Positions 34,962 to 43,836 of a DNA stretch of 64,000 bases are shown one piece after another (the first letter of the stretch is position 1; every line of letters begins with the position of its first letter). The notes beneath the pieces were generated by a model. That model was not told the DNA's origin. It worked only from the letters and a program-made list of their open reading frames with translations, and did no database searches. The translations under genes were made by a program, and so were the position numbers. Source of the stretch: Glycomyces tritici. Its GTDB lineage: Bacteria > Actinomycetota > Actinomycetes > Mycobacteriales > Micromonosporaceae. The stretch spans positions 124,001 through 188,000 of the forward strand of contig NZ_JAUEMJ010000008.1 in assembly GCF_030403505.1 (NCBI RefSeq), read 5' to 3'.

Positions 34962-36359
34962 GTGCTCTCCGTGCTGCGACACCGCACCTACCGCCACCTG
35001 TTCGCCGCCCAGGCCATCGCCCTGACCGGCACCGGCCTCGCCACGGTGGCGCTCGGCCTCCTCGCCTACGACCTCGCCGGGGCCCGCGCGGGCGCCGTGC
35101 TCGGGACCGCCCTGGCGATCAAGATGCTCGCGTACCTGCTCATCGGCCCGATCGCCACCGCTCTCGCCGAACGCGCGTCCCGCCGGACCCTCATGGTCGC
35201 CATGGACGCGGCGCGCGCCGCCGTGGCGCTGGCCCTGCCGTTGGTCACCGAGGTCTGGCAGGTCTACGTCCTCGTCCTGGTCCTCCAGTCCGCTTCGGCG
35301 GCCTTCACCCCGACCTTCCAGGCGACCCTCCCCGACGTGCTGCCGCGCGAAGCGGACTACACGAAGGCGCTGTCGCTCTCGCGCCTCGCCTACGACCTCG
35401 AGAGCCTGTTCAGCCCCGCGCTGGCCGCCGGAGTCCTGGCCCTGGCCGGGTACCGGTGGCTGTTCACCGGCACGACCGTCGGCTTCCTCGCCTCGGCGGT
35501 CCTGGTCGTGTCGGTGGCGCTGCCGCGGCTCGCCCCGACCGAGCAGCGCGGCGGGCGGTGGGCGACGACCACCAAGGGGTTCCGCCTCTACCTCGCCACG
35601 CCCCGGCTGCGCGGACTCCTGCTGATGCACCTGGCCGTTGCGGCCGCCACCGCCATGGTCGTCGTCAACACGGTCGTCCTCGTCCAGGGCGTGCTCGGAC
35701 GCGGCGGCGGCGATGTCGCGATCGCCTTGGGCGCGTATGGCATCGGCTCGATGGCCGCCGCACTGGTGCTGCCGGGGCTCCTCAAGCGGCGCACCGACCG
35801 GCAGGTCATGCTCCCCGCCGCATGCGTCCTCACCGCAGGCCTGGCCGTCCTCACCGGAGCGCTGTCGGGCGGCGTGCTCGGCTGGGCCGGCCTGCTCGCG
35901 CTCTGGGCGGTCCTCGGGGCGGCGACCGGTGCGATCCTGACCCCGACCGGCCGCCTGGTCACCGCATCGGCCGCTCCCGCCGACCGGCCGGCGGCCTTCG
36001 CCGCCCAGTTCTCGCTCTCCCACGGCTGGTTCCTCATCGCCTACCCGCTCGCCGGATGGCTGGCCGCCCAGGCGAGCCCGGCGACCGCCGCCGCCGCGCT
36101 CGCCGCCTGCGCCACGGCCGCGCTCGTCGCAGGGCTCATCGTCTGGCCCCGGCGCGACACCGCCGTCCTCCCCCATGTCCACACGCGACTCGAACCGGGC
36201 GACCCGCACCTGGCCGGCGCCCGCGCCGCCGCCCGCGGCTGGACCCACTCGCACGACTTCGTCATCGATGCGCTGCACACGCACTGGCCCGCACCGGGCT
36301 CGGAACGCTCGTGCGACGAGGGAGGACCGGCCCGGCGCAGGCCGGTCGGCGTCGGCTGA
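34962..36359 (+). CDS. MFS transporter with histidine-rich C-terminal tail (metal-efflux candidate)
   Basis: 465 residues, about twelve membrane segments of MFS type (HLFAAQAIALTGTGLATVAL, LLMHLAVAAATAMVVVNTV, GWFLIAYPLAGWLAAQ), with ASRRTLMVAMDAARA after segment 3. The C-terminal cytosolic tail holds a His-rich stretch (LPHVHTRLEPGDPHL, GWTHSHDFVIDALHTHW) typical of metal-binding tails on nickel exporters such as NreB. GTG at 34962 is chosen because GAGGA lies seven bases upstream. With the ArsR gene it forms a regulator-exporter unit; substrate nickel or cobalt is inferred. Confidence 0.82.
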   Translation: MLSVLRHRTYRHLFAAQAIALTGTGLATVALGLLAYDLAGARAGAVLGTALAIKMLAYLLIGPIATALAERASRRTLMVAMDAARAAVALALPLVTEVWQVYVLVLVLQSASAAFTPTFQATLPDVLPREADYTKALSLSRLAYDLESLFSPALAAGVLALAGYRWLFTGTTVGFLASAVLVVSVALPRLAPTEQRGGRWATTTKGFRLYLATPRLRGLLLMHLAVAAATAMVVVNTVVLVQGVLGRGGGDVAIALGAYGIGSMAAALVLPGLLKRRTDRQVMLPAACVLTAGLAVLTGALSGGVLGWAGLLALWAVLGAATGAILTPTGRLVTASAAPADRPAAFAAQFSLSHGWFLIAYPLAGWLAAQASPATAAAALAACATAALVAGLIVWPRRDTAVLPHVHTRLEPGDPHLAGARAAARGWTHSHDFVIDALHTHWPAPGSERSCDEGGPARRRPVGVG

Positions 36360-36363
36360 CCGG

Positions 36364-37665
36364 TCAGGCCGACCGCGATGCCGAGGCGTCCGTGCCGCTC
36401 CCGGCCTCGACCGCGGCGCGGCCGATGAGTTCGACGACCAGCACCAGCACGGCGACGACGATCGCGGCCGTGACGACGCCGGAGACGCCGGGGTGGCGCC
36501 ACAGGACGATCCACAGCAGACCCGCGAGGGCCAGCGCCAGTTCGATGCCGCGGCGGTGGCGGTGCACGGCGGCGCCGAAGCGGCCGAAGGTCACGCCCGC
36601 TCCGGCGAGGCCGCGGGCGGCGGCGTTCCGACCGCCGGCGCCGAGCCGCCGCAGGGCGGTGGGGGCCTTCCCGGGTCCGGTCGCCCAGCAGGCGAGGGCG
36701 ACGATGAGCGCGAGCACGGTGACGGTCTCGGCGGCGCCCTTGAGGAACCTGGTGATCGTGTCGTAGACGTTCACCGCGGCCTGCTGCGACTGGACGCCGT
36801 CGCCGAGGCCGGCCAGGTACACGCTGCGTCCGACGGTGAGTCCCGCCGAGAGCAGGAGCATGCCGCCGGCCACGCAGAGCGCGCCGATGAGCAGGCCGCG
36901 GCGGCGGTCGGGGGCGGTGGCGATCCCGGCGGCCAGGAGCGCGAGTCCGGCGATCGGCAGGATCCAGGAGGCGGCGTCCAGGAGGGACGCGGCGACGCGG
37001 AGCTTGGGGAAGGTCTCGGACTGGGCGATGGTGAAGTGCACCGAGACGGCCGGGATGCGCTCGGCGAGTGCGAAGCCGGCCTCGACCATGCGGTCTTTGA
37101 CCCGTTCGACGACGGGGCCGAGGTCGAGGATCAGGTCGCTGCCCTGGAGTGCGAGCGCGCCGCCGCCGTCGCCGCGGAGGAGGGCGACGAGGGAGGTGTG
37201 CGCGCGGAGGGTGGCCTCGCGCCACAGTTCGGTGAACTGGTCGGAGTAGACGACGGTGCGGATCTGCTTGTCGATGAAGGAGTCGATGCCGGAGGCGAGC
37301 GGCACGGCGAGCCGGTCGAGGGCGTCGGGTGCGCCCCTGGTCTGGACCGCGTCGATCGCCTCGGCCACGAGCGCCTCGGTGTCCAGTGCTTCGTTCACCG
37401 CGCCGTTGATGCGGGCGGCGACGGCCGAGCGGACCTCGTCGTCCTGGTAGAGCGGCTGGATGTTGGCGACGAACCGGTCGGTGTTGAGGACCTGGTTGCG
37501 CGCGAACACGGTCACGGAGGCGAGCACGAGGACGACCGCGGCGAGGACGAGCAGCACGACCGCTCCGGTCCAGCGGGCCCCCCGTTTGCCCCGGCCCGGG
37601 GCGGTCCGCGCCCGCAGGCGCTCCAGTTCGGCGCGTTCGGCCCGGGTCAGCGCTGCGTCGGACAT
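36364..37665 (-). CDS. Multi-span membrane protein of unknown function
   Basis: 433 residues. A basic N-terminus, one membrane segment (GAVVLLVLAAVVLVLASVTV), an extracytoplasmic domain of about 180 residues starting NTDRFVANIQPLYQDDEVRS, then five or so further segments (ILPIAGLALLAAGIATA, LLIGALCVAGGMLLLSAG, VTVLALIVALACWATG, LALALAGLLWIVLWRH). The layout is that of a conserved actinobacterial integral membrane family without assigned role. GAAGGAG lies before the ATG. It converges on the MFS gene, with four bases between the stops. A short palindrome CCGCGGCG-T-CGCCGCGG (37686-37702) lies upstream. Confidence 0.75.
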   Translation of the reverse strand: MSDAALTRAERAELERLRARTAPGRGKRGARWTGAVVLLVLAAVVLVLASVTVFARNQVLNTDRFVANIQPLYQDDEVRSAVAARINGAVNEALDTEALVAEAIDAVQTRGAPDALDRLAVPLASGIDSFIDKQIRTVVYSDQFTELWREATLRAHTSLVALLRGDGGGALALQGSDLILDLGPVVERVKDRMVEAGFALAERIPAVSVHFTIAQSETFPKLRVAASLLDAASWILPIAGLALLAAGIATAPDRRRGLLIGALCVAGGMLLLSAGLTVGRSVYLAGLGDGVQSQQAAVNVYDTITRFLKGAAETVTVLALIVALACWATGPGKAPTALRRLGAGGRNAAARGLAGAGVTFGRFGAAVHRHRRGIELALALAGLLWIVLWRHPGVSGVVTAAIVVAVLVLVVELIGRAAVEAGSGTDASASRSA

Positions 37666-37938
37666 GGTCTCGCTCCTTCGGTCGGCCGCGGCGTCGCCGC
37701 GGGCGCTCGCCGGGGCACCGAGCCTCCAGATCGTACGGTCCAGGCGCGGCGCCGGACCTGCGTTTCCTCACTTTCGGCGGTGCTTGCCGGGCCGCCTGCC
37801 ATCACCGGAACCGCGCTGAGCAGGCTCCCTCGACTCGGGTCGGCGACGGCTCACGCAGGCGAGACGGCGGTTCGGGCCGCGGCGGCCGAAAACGGTCCAC
37901 GATCCGCACCGGCGCCCATAATGGACCGGGAGGCGATT

Positions 37939-38919
37939 ATGGGCATGCTGATTCCCCCGAGCCAGCGGCGGACGCTGCCGGAGCTGTACGACCGGATCGA
38001 TCTCGGCGACGGCGACCGGTCCGCCAAGCGCTCCGCGTACTGGACGATGCTGCTGCTCTCCGGGGTGATCGCGACCGCCGGGGTCATCGGGGACTCGACG
38101 GCGACCGTGATCGGCGCGATGATCGTGGCGCCCTTGTCGACGCCGATCCTGGCGGTCGGGCTCGGCATCGTGACCGGGCGCCTCGCGCTGGTCGGGCGCT
38201 CGCTGCTCTATGTGGCGGTGAGCGTGGCGGCCGTGGTCGCGATCGGCTTCCTCATCGCCCTGATCCTGCCCAACCCCACGAACGTCCTCACGAACTCCCA
38301 AGTGGTCGGCCGCGTCTCGCCGACCCTGACCGACCTGGCCGCGGCGGTCGCGACCGGCTTCGCGGGCTCGATCGCGATCGCACGGCGGGACGTCGGCGAC
38401 GTGCTGCCCGGGGTGGCCATCGCCATCTCGCTGGTGCCGCCCCTCGGCGTGGTCGGCGTGTGCCTGGGGTCGGGCGAGCCCGAACTGGCGCTCGGGGCGC
38501 TGGTCCTGTTCGGGTCCAACATGGTGGTGCTCATCATCGCCGCGGTGGTGGTGCTCATGGCCGCGGGGTACGCGCGCGAATCCGCGGCGTCGCCGAACGC
38601 GAAGTGGCGCGGTCGCGCCTACGCGGCGCTCGCCGTGGTGCTCCTGGCGGTCGGCATCCCCATGACGCTCAATTCGATCACCGCCGTATGGGCGCGGCAG
38701 GTGCAGTCGCTCGCCGAGGAGTGGCTCGGCGACACCCCTGAGGCCGAGGTCAGCGACGTCTCATGGCACGGCCACGGCATGGTCGTCGAGGTGCGCAGCC
38801 CTGACGAGCTGCCCGACATCGCCGATCTGCAGGACGCCGTCGACGACATCCTGCCCACCGACCCCGAAGTGACCGTCCTGCACACCGTGGGCGAGCGGAT
38901 CAGCGAAGCGGACGGCTGA
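37939..38919 (+). CDS. DUF389-family membrane protein
   Basis: 326 residues with about seven hydrophobic segments, including the family motif GDSTATVIGAMIVAPLSTPI, followed by GLGIVTGRLALVGRSLLYV, RRDVGDVLPGVAIAISLVPP and NMVVLIIAAVVVLMAAGYA. The C-terminal 70 residues are soluble (ISEADG end). ATG at 37939 was chosen because GGGAGG lies five bases upstream and CATAAT (37917-37922) fits a -10; the codons at 37921 and 37945 are alternatives. Function is unknown; the family has been linked to small-molecule transport only by inference. Confidence 0.82.
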   Translation: MGMLIPPSQRRTLPELYDRIDLGDGDRSAKRSAYWTMLLLSGVIATAGVIGDSTATVIGAMIVAPLSTPILAVGLGIVTGRLALVGRSLLYVAVSVAAVVAIGFLIALILPNPTNVLTNSQVVGRVSPTLTDLAAAVATGFAGSIAIARRDVGDVLPGVAIAISLVPPLGVVGVCLGSGEPELALGALVLFGSNMVVLIIAAVVVLMAAGYARESAASPNAKWRGRAYAALAVVLLAVGIPMTLNSITAVWARQVQSLAEEWLGDTPEAEVSDVSWHGHGMVVEVRSPDELPDIADLQDAVDDILPTDPEVTVLHTVGERISEADG

Positions 38920-38927
38920 CCTCGCGT

Positions 38928-39566
38928 TCAGCGCGCGAGGACGATGCCCTGCAGCTCGGCCAGCGAGGCGATCCGATGCGCGGCCTGCGAGAAGTCCTGG
39001 CCCCGCGTGAAGTCGTTGTGGACGACGGCGCAGTCGATGCCGGCCGCCACCGCCGACCGCAGGCCCCTGGAGGAGTCCTCGACGACCAGCGTCGCCTCCT
39101 TGGCGGCGCCGAAGCGCCGCAGGCCGGTCAGGTACGGCTCCGGGTGCGGCTTGGAGCGCTCGTAGTCGTCGCGGACGAGGACGAACTCCATGAACCCCCG
39201 GATGGCCCGGTGCTCGTGGATGAGGTCGAAGTCCGCGCGCTTCGCGGTCGTCACGATCGCCATGCGGACGTGCTCCGACAGTTCGGCGAGGGTCTCGACG
39301 ACGCCTTCGATCTCGATGGCCTCCGTCCGCAGGTACTCCTGGTAGTGCTCGTCGCGGAGCGTCCGCAGCCTGCCGATGGCCGCCTCGTCGACGCCGGCCT
39401 CCCGGGCCTGGACCCAAGTGCCCAGGCCCTGGGCCATGTCGCGGAGGTAGCGGTCCTTGTCCAGGGCCACACCGACCTCCGCCAGTGCGCGTTCACCGGC
39501 CTTGAAGTACCAGGCCTCGGTGTCCACCAGAACGCCGTCATGGTCGAAGAGCACGAACTGCTTCAC
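38928..39566 (-). CDS. HAD-superfamily phosphatase/phosphomutase-like protein
   Basis: 212 residues with the four HAD motifs: FDHDGVLVDTE (nucleophile and acid Asp), IVTTAKR, the Lys in SKPHPEPYL, and VVEDSSRGLRSA. The helical cap lies between motif I and II (residues 15-90), as in beta-phosphoglucomutase and 2-deoxyglucose-6-phosphatase-type enzymes. The GTG start at 39566 follows a weak AAAGG. The stop is nine bases from the stop of the convergent DUF389 gene. Substrate is a phosphate ester, not further defined. Confidence 0.87.
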   Translation of the reverse strand: MKQFVLFDHDGVLVDTEAWYFKAGERALAEVGVALDKDRYLRDMAQGLGTWVQAREAGVDEAAIGRLRTLRDEHYQEYLRTEAIEIEGVVETLAELSEHVRMAIVTTAKRADFDLIHEHRAIRGFMEFVLVRDDYERSKPHPEPYLTGLRRFGAAKEATLVVEDSSRGLRSAVAAGIDCAVVHNDFTRGQDFSQAAHRIASLAELQGIVLAR

Positions 39567-39606
39567 CTTCGTGAACCTTTCCGGTGGGGGCCGACGGTGC
39601 GCCGGC

Positions 39607-40314
39607 CTATCCGAGGGTACCGGCGAGCACCATCGCCGCGATGAGGGCGAGCATCCCGGCGATCCCGGCGGCGAGGGCGCGCGGGCGCGGGGCGGGGCCC
39701 TCGCGGAGCACTGCGATGCCCAACGGCACCAAGGCGATCGCCAGGCCGAGGGCGGCGACGATCGACAGCGGCGTGGTGCCTTTCAGGACGCCGAGGGGCA
39801 GGAGCGCGGTCGAGGCGAGCATCGCGGCGCGGCACCAGCCGAGCGTCTTCGCGCGGAAGGCGCCGATGGCGAGGACGATCCAGCCGGCCATGATCGCGAC
39901 CGAGAAGGCGGACATGAGGTGCCAGGCGCCGTAGGCGTCGGCGACCGCGCGGGCCGCCTCGTCGGGGCCGCGGTCGGCGGCGAGCTGGAAGGCGAGGTGG
40001 TCGACGCCGGCGTGGAAGGTCCGGGCGAACAGGCCGAAGACGGCCATAGCTCCGCCCCACAACGCCCACTTCGGACGGTCGCGGCCGATGCGCTGGGCGA
40101 GTACGAGCACCGCGGGCCACAGGAGGACGACTCCGGCGAGGAAGGAGGTGTAGGCGGCGAGCATGAGCGTCGGATGCTCGGCGTAGGCGCGGAGCTGGTC
40201 AGGGAAGAAGAACGGCACTCTGGACCGGAGGAGGACACCGGTGAGCAGGAGGAGCGGGCCGAGGACGAGGGCGGTGCCGCCGAGCGGGCGGCCGGGGAAA
40301 CGGGTTTCGGTCAT
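39607..40314 (-). CDS. Multi-span membrane protein of unknown function
   Basis: 235 residues with about seven membrane segments (TALVLGPLLLLTGVLL, LMLAAYTSFLAGVVLLWPAV, LWGGAMAVFGLFARTFHAGV, LMSAFSVAIMAGWIVLAIGA, AALGLAIALVPLGIAVL). It resembles actinobacterial DUF-type membrane proteins and carries conserved polar residues in FARTFHAGVDHLAFQLAADRGPD. The upstream gene is a histidine kinase on the other strand, 110 bp away. No function is recognised. Confidence 0.68.
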   Translation of the reverse strand: MTETRFPGRPLGGTALVLGPLLLLTGVLLRSRVPFFFPDQLRAYAEHPTLMLAAYTSFLAGVVLLWPAVLVLAQRIGRDRPKWALWGGAMAVFGLFARTFHAGVDHLAFQLAADRGPDEAARAVADAYGAWHLMSAFSVAIMAGWIVLAIGAFRAKTLGWCRAAMLASTALLPLGVLKGTTPLSIVAALGLAIALVPLGIAVLREGPAPRPRALAAGIAGMLALIAAMVLAGTLG

Positions 40315-40424
40315 GCCCCAACGATGGGCCCCGGGGGCGGTCGGCCGCGTCGGACCAGGGCCTGGGATCGGGCGTCAGACCTGGGTATGACGACCGTTCG
40401 GCATCGCGGGGTTATCGTTTGCCG

Positions 40425-41576
40425 GTGTCCTCTCGTCGCAGCCTCGTCCTGCTCGACGCCCTCGTCGCACTCGCGGCCTGCGCCGCGTACCTGTCGTTCG
40501 CCGCGTACCGGGGCGGCGACGGCACGCCGGTCTTCACCGGCCCCGCTTGGCTCGGGTGGCTGGTCGCCGCGGCGGTCGGCCTGCCGATCGCGACCCGGCG
40601 CCGGTGGCCGGTGCCGTCCGCGGCGGTCACCGCGGCGGGCTGCGCGGCGGCCGCGCTGCTGGACATCACCCGCGAGCCGTTCGTACCCGCGGGCCTGGTG
40701 CTGTACGCGGTCGGCAGCGCGGTCGCCCCGCGGCGTTCGCGCGTCGTCCTCGGCGCCGCGCTCGCCGTTCTGACGGCGGGCCTGTTCACCGGCGTCTACG
40801 TGCACACGCCTTCGGAGTCGCCACTCGGGGCGCTCGGCTTGACCGGGGCGGCCGGCGTGGTCGCCGCAGGCGGCTGGGCGGCCGGCGCCGCCATGCGGCA
40901 CCGGCGCGAAGCGCAGCTGCAGGAGCAGGCCAGGGACCGGTCGCGCGTGGTCGGCGAGGAGCGGCTGCGCATCGCCCGCGAGCTGCACGACATCGTCTCC
41001 CACAACCTCAGCCTCATCGCCGTCCAGGCCGGGGTCGCCAACCACCTCGCCGAGGACCAGCCCGAACGCGCGCGGGAAGCGCTGCGCTCCATCGAGTCCA
41101 CGAGCAAGGGCGCGCTCGCTGAGATGCGCAGCGTCCTCACTGTGCTGCGCGCCGGTCCGGATGAGGACACCGTCCTCGAGCCCGCACCCGATCTCGCCGG
41201 GCTCGAGGCGCTGGCCGAGCGCACCCGCGCCGCCGGCGTCGCGGTCGACCTCCGAGTCGACGTGCGCAAGCCGCTGCCTCCGGGCATCGCGCTGGCGGTG
41301 TACCGCATCGTCCAGGAGTCACTGACCAATGTGGTCAAACATGCGGGGCGCGGCCGATGCGGGGTCGTCGTACGCGCCGAAGACGGACGCGTGCACGTCA
41401 CGGTCGCCGACGACGGCGCGGGCGAGCCGAGGCAGCGCCACGGCGGCGGCCACGGCCTCATCGGGATCCGCGAACGGGTCCTGATGTACGGCGGCACCTT
41501 CACGGCCGGGCCCGGGGACGGCGGCGGGTTCACCGTCCGGGCCGTCGTGCCGGTCGAGAGCGCGGTGGCCCGATGA
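40425..41576 (+). CDS. Sensor histidine kinase (HisKA_3 type)
   Basis: 383 residues. The N-terminal 160 residues have about four to six membrane segments with short loops. The phospho-acceptor helix IARELHDIVSHNLSLIAVQA has His188, and the HATPase domain holds YRIVQESLTNVVKHAG and the GHGLIGIRERV box. GTG at 40425 is preceded by TATCGT (40413-40418), which would give a leaderless transcript; a TTG at 40419 is the alternative. The response-regulator gene overlaps the stop by ATGA. Signal unknown. Confidence 0.88.
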   Translation: MSSRRSLVLLDALVALAACAAYLSFAAYRGGDGTPVFTGPAWLGWLVAAAVGLPIATRRRWPVPSAAVTAAGCAAAALLDITREPFVPAGLVLYAVGSAVAPRRSRVVLGAALAVLTAGLFTGVYVHTPSESPLGALGLTGAAGVVAAGGWAAGAAMRHRREAQLQEQARDRSRVVGEERLRIARELHDIVSHNLSLIAVQAGVANHLAEDQPERAREALRSIESTSKGALAEMRSVLTVLRAGPDEDTVLEPAPDLAGLEALAERTRAAGVAVDLRVDVRKPLPPGIALAVYRIVQESLTNVVKHAGRGRCGVVVRAEDGRVHVTVADDGAGEPRQRHGGGHGLIGIRERVLMYGGTFTAGPGDGGGFTVRAVVPVESAVAR

Positions 41577-42262
41577 CCGTCCGGGTGCTCATCGCCGACG
41601 ACCAGGAGCTCGTGCGCGCCAGCTTCCGACTGCTCATCGAATCGGCCCCTGACCTCACCGTGGTCGGCGAGGCCGGCTCGGGCGGCGAGGCGCTGGCGCT
41701 CTCCCATGCCGCGCAGCCGGACGTGATCGTCATGGACGTGCGGATGCCGGGCATGGACGGCATCGAGGCCACCCGCCGCATCGGCGCCGACCCCGCGCTC
41801 TCGCACGCGCGCGTGCTGATGCTGACCACGTTCGACCTGGACGACTACGTCTACGCGGCCCTGCGCGCCGGTGCGAGCGGGTTCCTCCTCAAGGACACCT
41901 CGCCGGCGGCGCTGCTCACCGGCATCCGCACCGTCGCCGCAGGCGAAGGCATGCTGGCGCCCACGATCACCCGGCGGCTGATCGAGGCCTTCAGCCTCCG
42001 CCCCGAGCCCGGTCCCGCACCGGGCCGCCGCCTCGACGCGCTCACCGAACGCGAACGCGAAGTCCTGGTCCTCATCGCCCGCGGCCTCAGCAACACCGAA
42101 CTCGCCGCGAAGCTCTACGTCAGCATGGCCACCGTCAAGACCCACATCAGCCGGCTCCTCGCCAAGCTCCACGCCCGCGACCGCGCCCAGCTCGTCATCA
42201 CCGCCTACGAGACGGGGCTGGTCGGCACGACCCGTTCCCCCGATGCGGGGGCCGCGGACTGA
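41573..42262 (+). CDS. NarL/FixJ-type response regulator
   Basis: 229 residues: receiver with Asp55 (VIVMDVRMPG), the acidic pair Asp9/Asp10 and Lys in FLLKDTS, then a LuxR-type helix-turn-helix (LTEREREVLVLIARGLSNTE, MATVKTHISRLLAKL). It is translationally coupled to the kinase gene. The last 58 bases are overlapped by the 3' end of aztA on the opposite strand, so the two mRNAs must be complementary at their ends. Targets are unknown; proximity to aztABCD does not show zinc control. Confidence 0.92.
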   Translation: MTVRVLIADDQELVRASFRLLIESAPDLTVVGEAGSGGEALALSHAAQPDVIVMDVRMPGMDGIEATRRIGADPALSHARVLMLTTFDLDDYVYAALRAGASGFLLKDTSPAALLTGIRTVAAGEGMLAPTITRRLIEAFSLRPEPGPAPGRRLDALTEREREVLVLIARGLSNTELAAKLYVSMATVKTHISRLLAKLHARDRAQLVITAYETGLVGTTRSPDAGAAD

Positions 42263-42927
42263 TCGGAGCGATCACTCCATCCGCAATCGACGGTGTCGGT
42301 CACGAGTCGGCCGTTCGCCAGGGCGATGCGGTGGTCGGCGTTCGCGGCGTCCTCGGGGTCGTGGGTGGCGTGCACCACGGTCACCCCTCGGGCGCTCTCT
42401 TCGGCCAGCAGCGCGGTGATCTGCTCCTTGGCCTCGGCGTCCAACCCGGTGGCGGGTTCGTCGAGGAGCAGCAGGTCCGACTGCTGCGCGAGCCCTTGGG
42501 CGAGGAGGACGCGCTGCCGCTGCCCGCCTGAGAGGGTGCTCAGCCGGCGGTCGGCGAGGGCGGCGACGCCGAGGCGCTCCATGCACCGCTGGGCGATGGC
42601 GCGGTCCTCCCGGGTGAGGCGGCGCCAAGCGCCCCGGTGCGCCCACCGGCCCATGGTCACGACCTGCCGGACGGTGATGGGCAGGGCGTCCGGGACCTCG
42701 CTGCGCTGGACCACGAGAGCGGCCCGGCCCGCATGCGTGCGCCGCAGCGATCCCGATGCCGGCGGGTGGGCGCCGGCGAGGACGCCGAGGAGCGTCGACT
42801 TCCCCGATCCGTTGTGTCCCGTGATGGCCGTGACCTGGTGCGCTGGAATCGAAGCGGTCAGGTCGTGCAGCACGGTCGCAGCGCCGTGGCAGGCGCTCAC
42901 CTCGGTCAGTTCGATGGAGTTCGGCAT
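42205..42927 (-). CDS. aztA: Zinc ABC transporter ATP-binding protein AztA
   Basis: 240 residues with Walker A GHNGSGKST, signature LSGGQRQR, Walker B LLLLDEP and the switch ATHDPED. The context (divergent permease, periplasmic binding lipoprotein and AztD proteins) identifies it as the ATPase of the AztABCD zinc importer, a type present in actinobacteria. The C-terminal 20 residues (SAAPASGERVVPTSPVS) are antisense to the response regulator and are probably not part of the conserved domain. A Zur-like box lies in the divergent promoter. Confidence 0.88.
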   Translation of the reverse strand: MPNSIELTEVSACHGAATVLHDLTASIPAHQVTAITGHNGSGKSTLLGVLAGAHPPASGSLRRTHAGRAALVVQRSEVPDALPITVRQVVTMGRWAHRGAWRRLTREDRAIAQRCMERLGVAALADRRLSTLSGGQRQRVLLAQGLAQQSDLLLLDEPATGLDAEAKEQITALLAEESARGVTVVHATHDPEDAANADHRIALANGRLVTDTVDCGWSDRSDQSAAPASGERVVPTSPVS

Positions 42928-42950
42928 GTCGGGGATCACTCTCAAGACGG

Positions 42951-42980
42951 TTGATAAACGAAAACGATTGTCATTATAGT
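42951..42980. promoter_or_regulatory. Divergent aztA/aztB promoter with Zur-like box
   Basis: TTGATA (42951-42956) and TATAGT (42975-42980), 18 bp apart, form the aztB promoter; TATAGT ends seven bases before the ATG at 42988. The spacer holds CGAAAACGATTGTCA (42959-42973), which matches the actinobacterial Zur pattern TGAAAACGATTTTCA at 13 of 15 positions. A repressor bound there would block both genes. The consensus is quoted from general knowledge of Zur boxes. Confidence 0.7.
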
Positions 42981-42987
42981 TCCCGCC

Positions 42988-43836
42988 ATGGAATGGTTGA
43001 CCGATCCCTTCGAGGTCGGCTTCGTGGCGCGTGCGCTGTGGGGCGGGCTGCTCGTCTCCGTGATCTGCGGGCTGGCGGGCACCTGGGTCGTCCTGCGGGG
43101 CATGGCCTTCATGAGCGACGCGATGGCGCACGGCATGCTGCCGGGCGTCGCGATCGCCTCGCTGCTCGGCGGCAGCCTCCTGCTCGGGGCCGCACTCAGC
43201 ACCGTCGCGATGACCCTCGGCGTGACGGCACTCTCCCGCACCTCCCGGCTCTCCCAGGACACCGGCATCGGCCTGCTGTTCGTCGGCATGCTCTCGACGG
43301 GCGTCATCATCGTGTCCCACTCCCAGTCCTTCGCCGTCGACCTCACGGGATTCCTGTTCGGCGACGTGCTGGCGGTCCGCGCCGGCGACCTCCTGCTCCT
43401 GGCCGGGGCCCTGGCCCTCGCGCTGCTGCTCACCATCGTCTTCCACCGCTCCTTCGTGGCGCTCGCCTTCGACCGGCGCAAGGCCGCGACCCTCGGACTG
43501 CGGCCCGGCCTGGCCCACGGGGTGATGGTGGCGCTGCTGACCCTCGCGATCGTGGCGTCCTTCCACGTCGTGGGCACGCTGCTGGTCTTCGGCCTGCTGA
43601 TCGCGCCGCCCGCCGCGATGGCGCTGTGGGCCGACCGGATCCCGGCGATCATGATCGGCGCCGCCGTGATCGGCGGCCTCGCCACCGTCGGCGGCCTGCT
43701 CATCTCCTGGCACCTCGGGACGGCTGCGGGCGCGACCATCGCCGCGTTCGCCGTCGCCTGCTTCTTCGTCTCCGTGCTGGCCACCCTCGTGCGCGATCGA
43801 CTCCGGTTCACCGCAACACCTCTGAAAGGACACTGA
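42988..43836 (+). CDS. aztB: Zinc ABC transporter permease AztB
   Basis: 282 residues, eight or nine hydrophobic segments of the ABC-3 (ZnuB/MntB) permease family: GLLVSVICGLAGTWVVLRG, the conserved MAFMSDAMAHGMLPGVA, FLFGDVLAVRAGDLL, FHVVGTLLVFGLLIAPPA. It forms the membrane channel through which zinc is imported, with AztA as motor and AztC as receptor. It is the first gene of a four-gene operon; the AztD-like gene starts directly after its stop. Confidence 0.9.
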   Translation: MEWLTDPFEVGFVARALWGGLLVSVICGLAGTWVVLRGMAFMSDAMAHGMLPGVAIASLLGGSLLLGAALSTVAMTLGVTALSRTSRLSQDTGIGLLFVGMLSTGVIIVSHSQSFAVDLTGFLFGDVLAVRAGDLLLLAGALALALLLTIVFHRSFVALAFDRRKAATLGLRPGLAHGVMVALLTLAIVASFHVVGTLLVFGLLIAPPAAMALWADRIPAIMIGAAVIGGLATVGGLLISWHLGTAAGATIAAFAVACFFVSVLATLVRDRLRFTATPLKGH

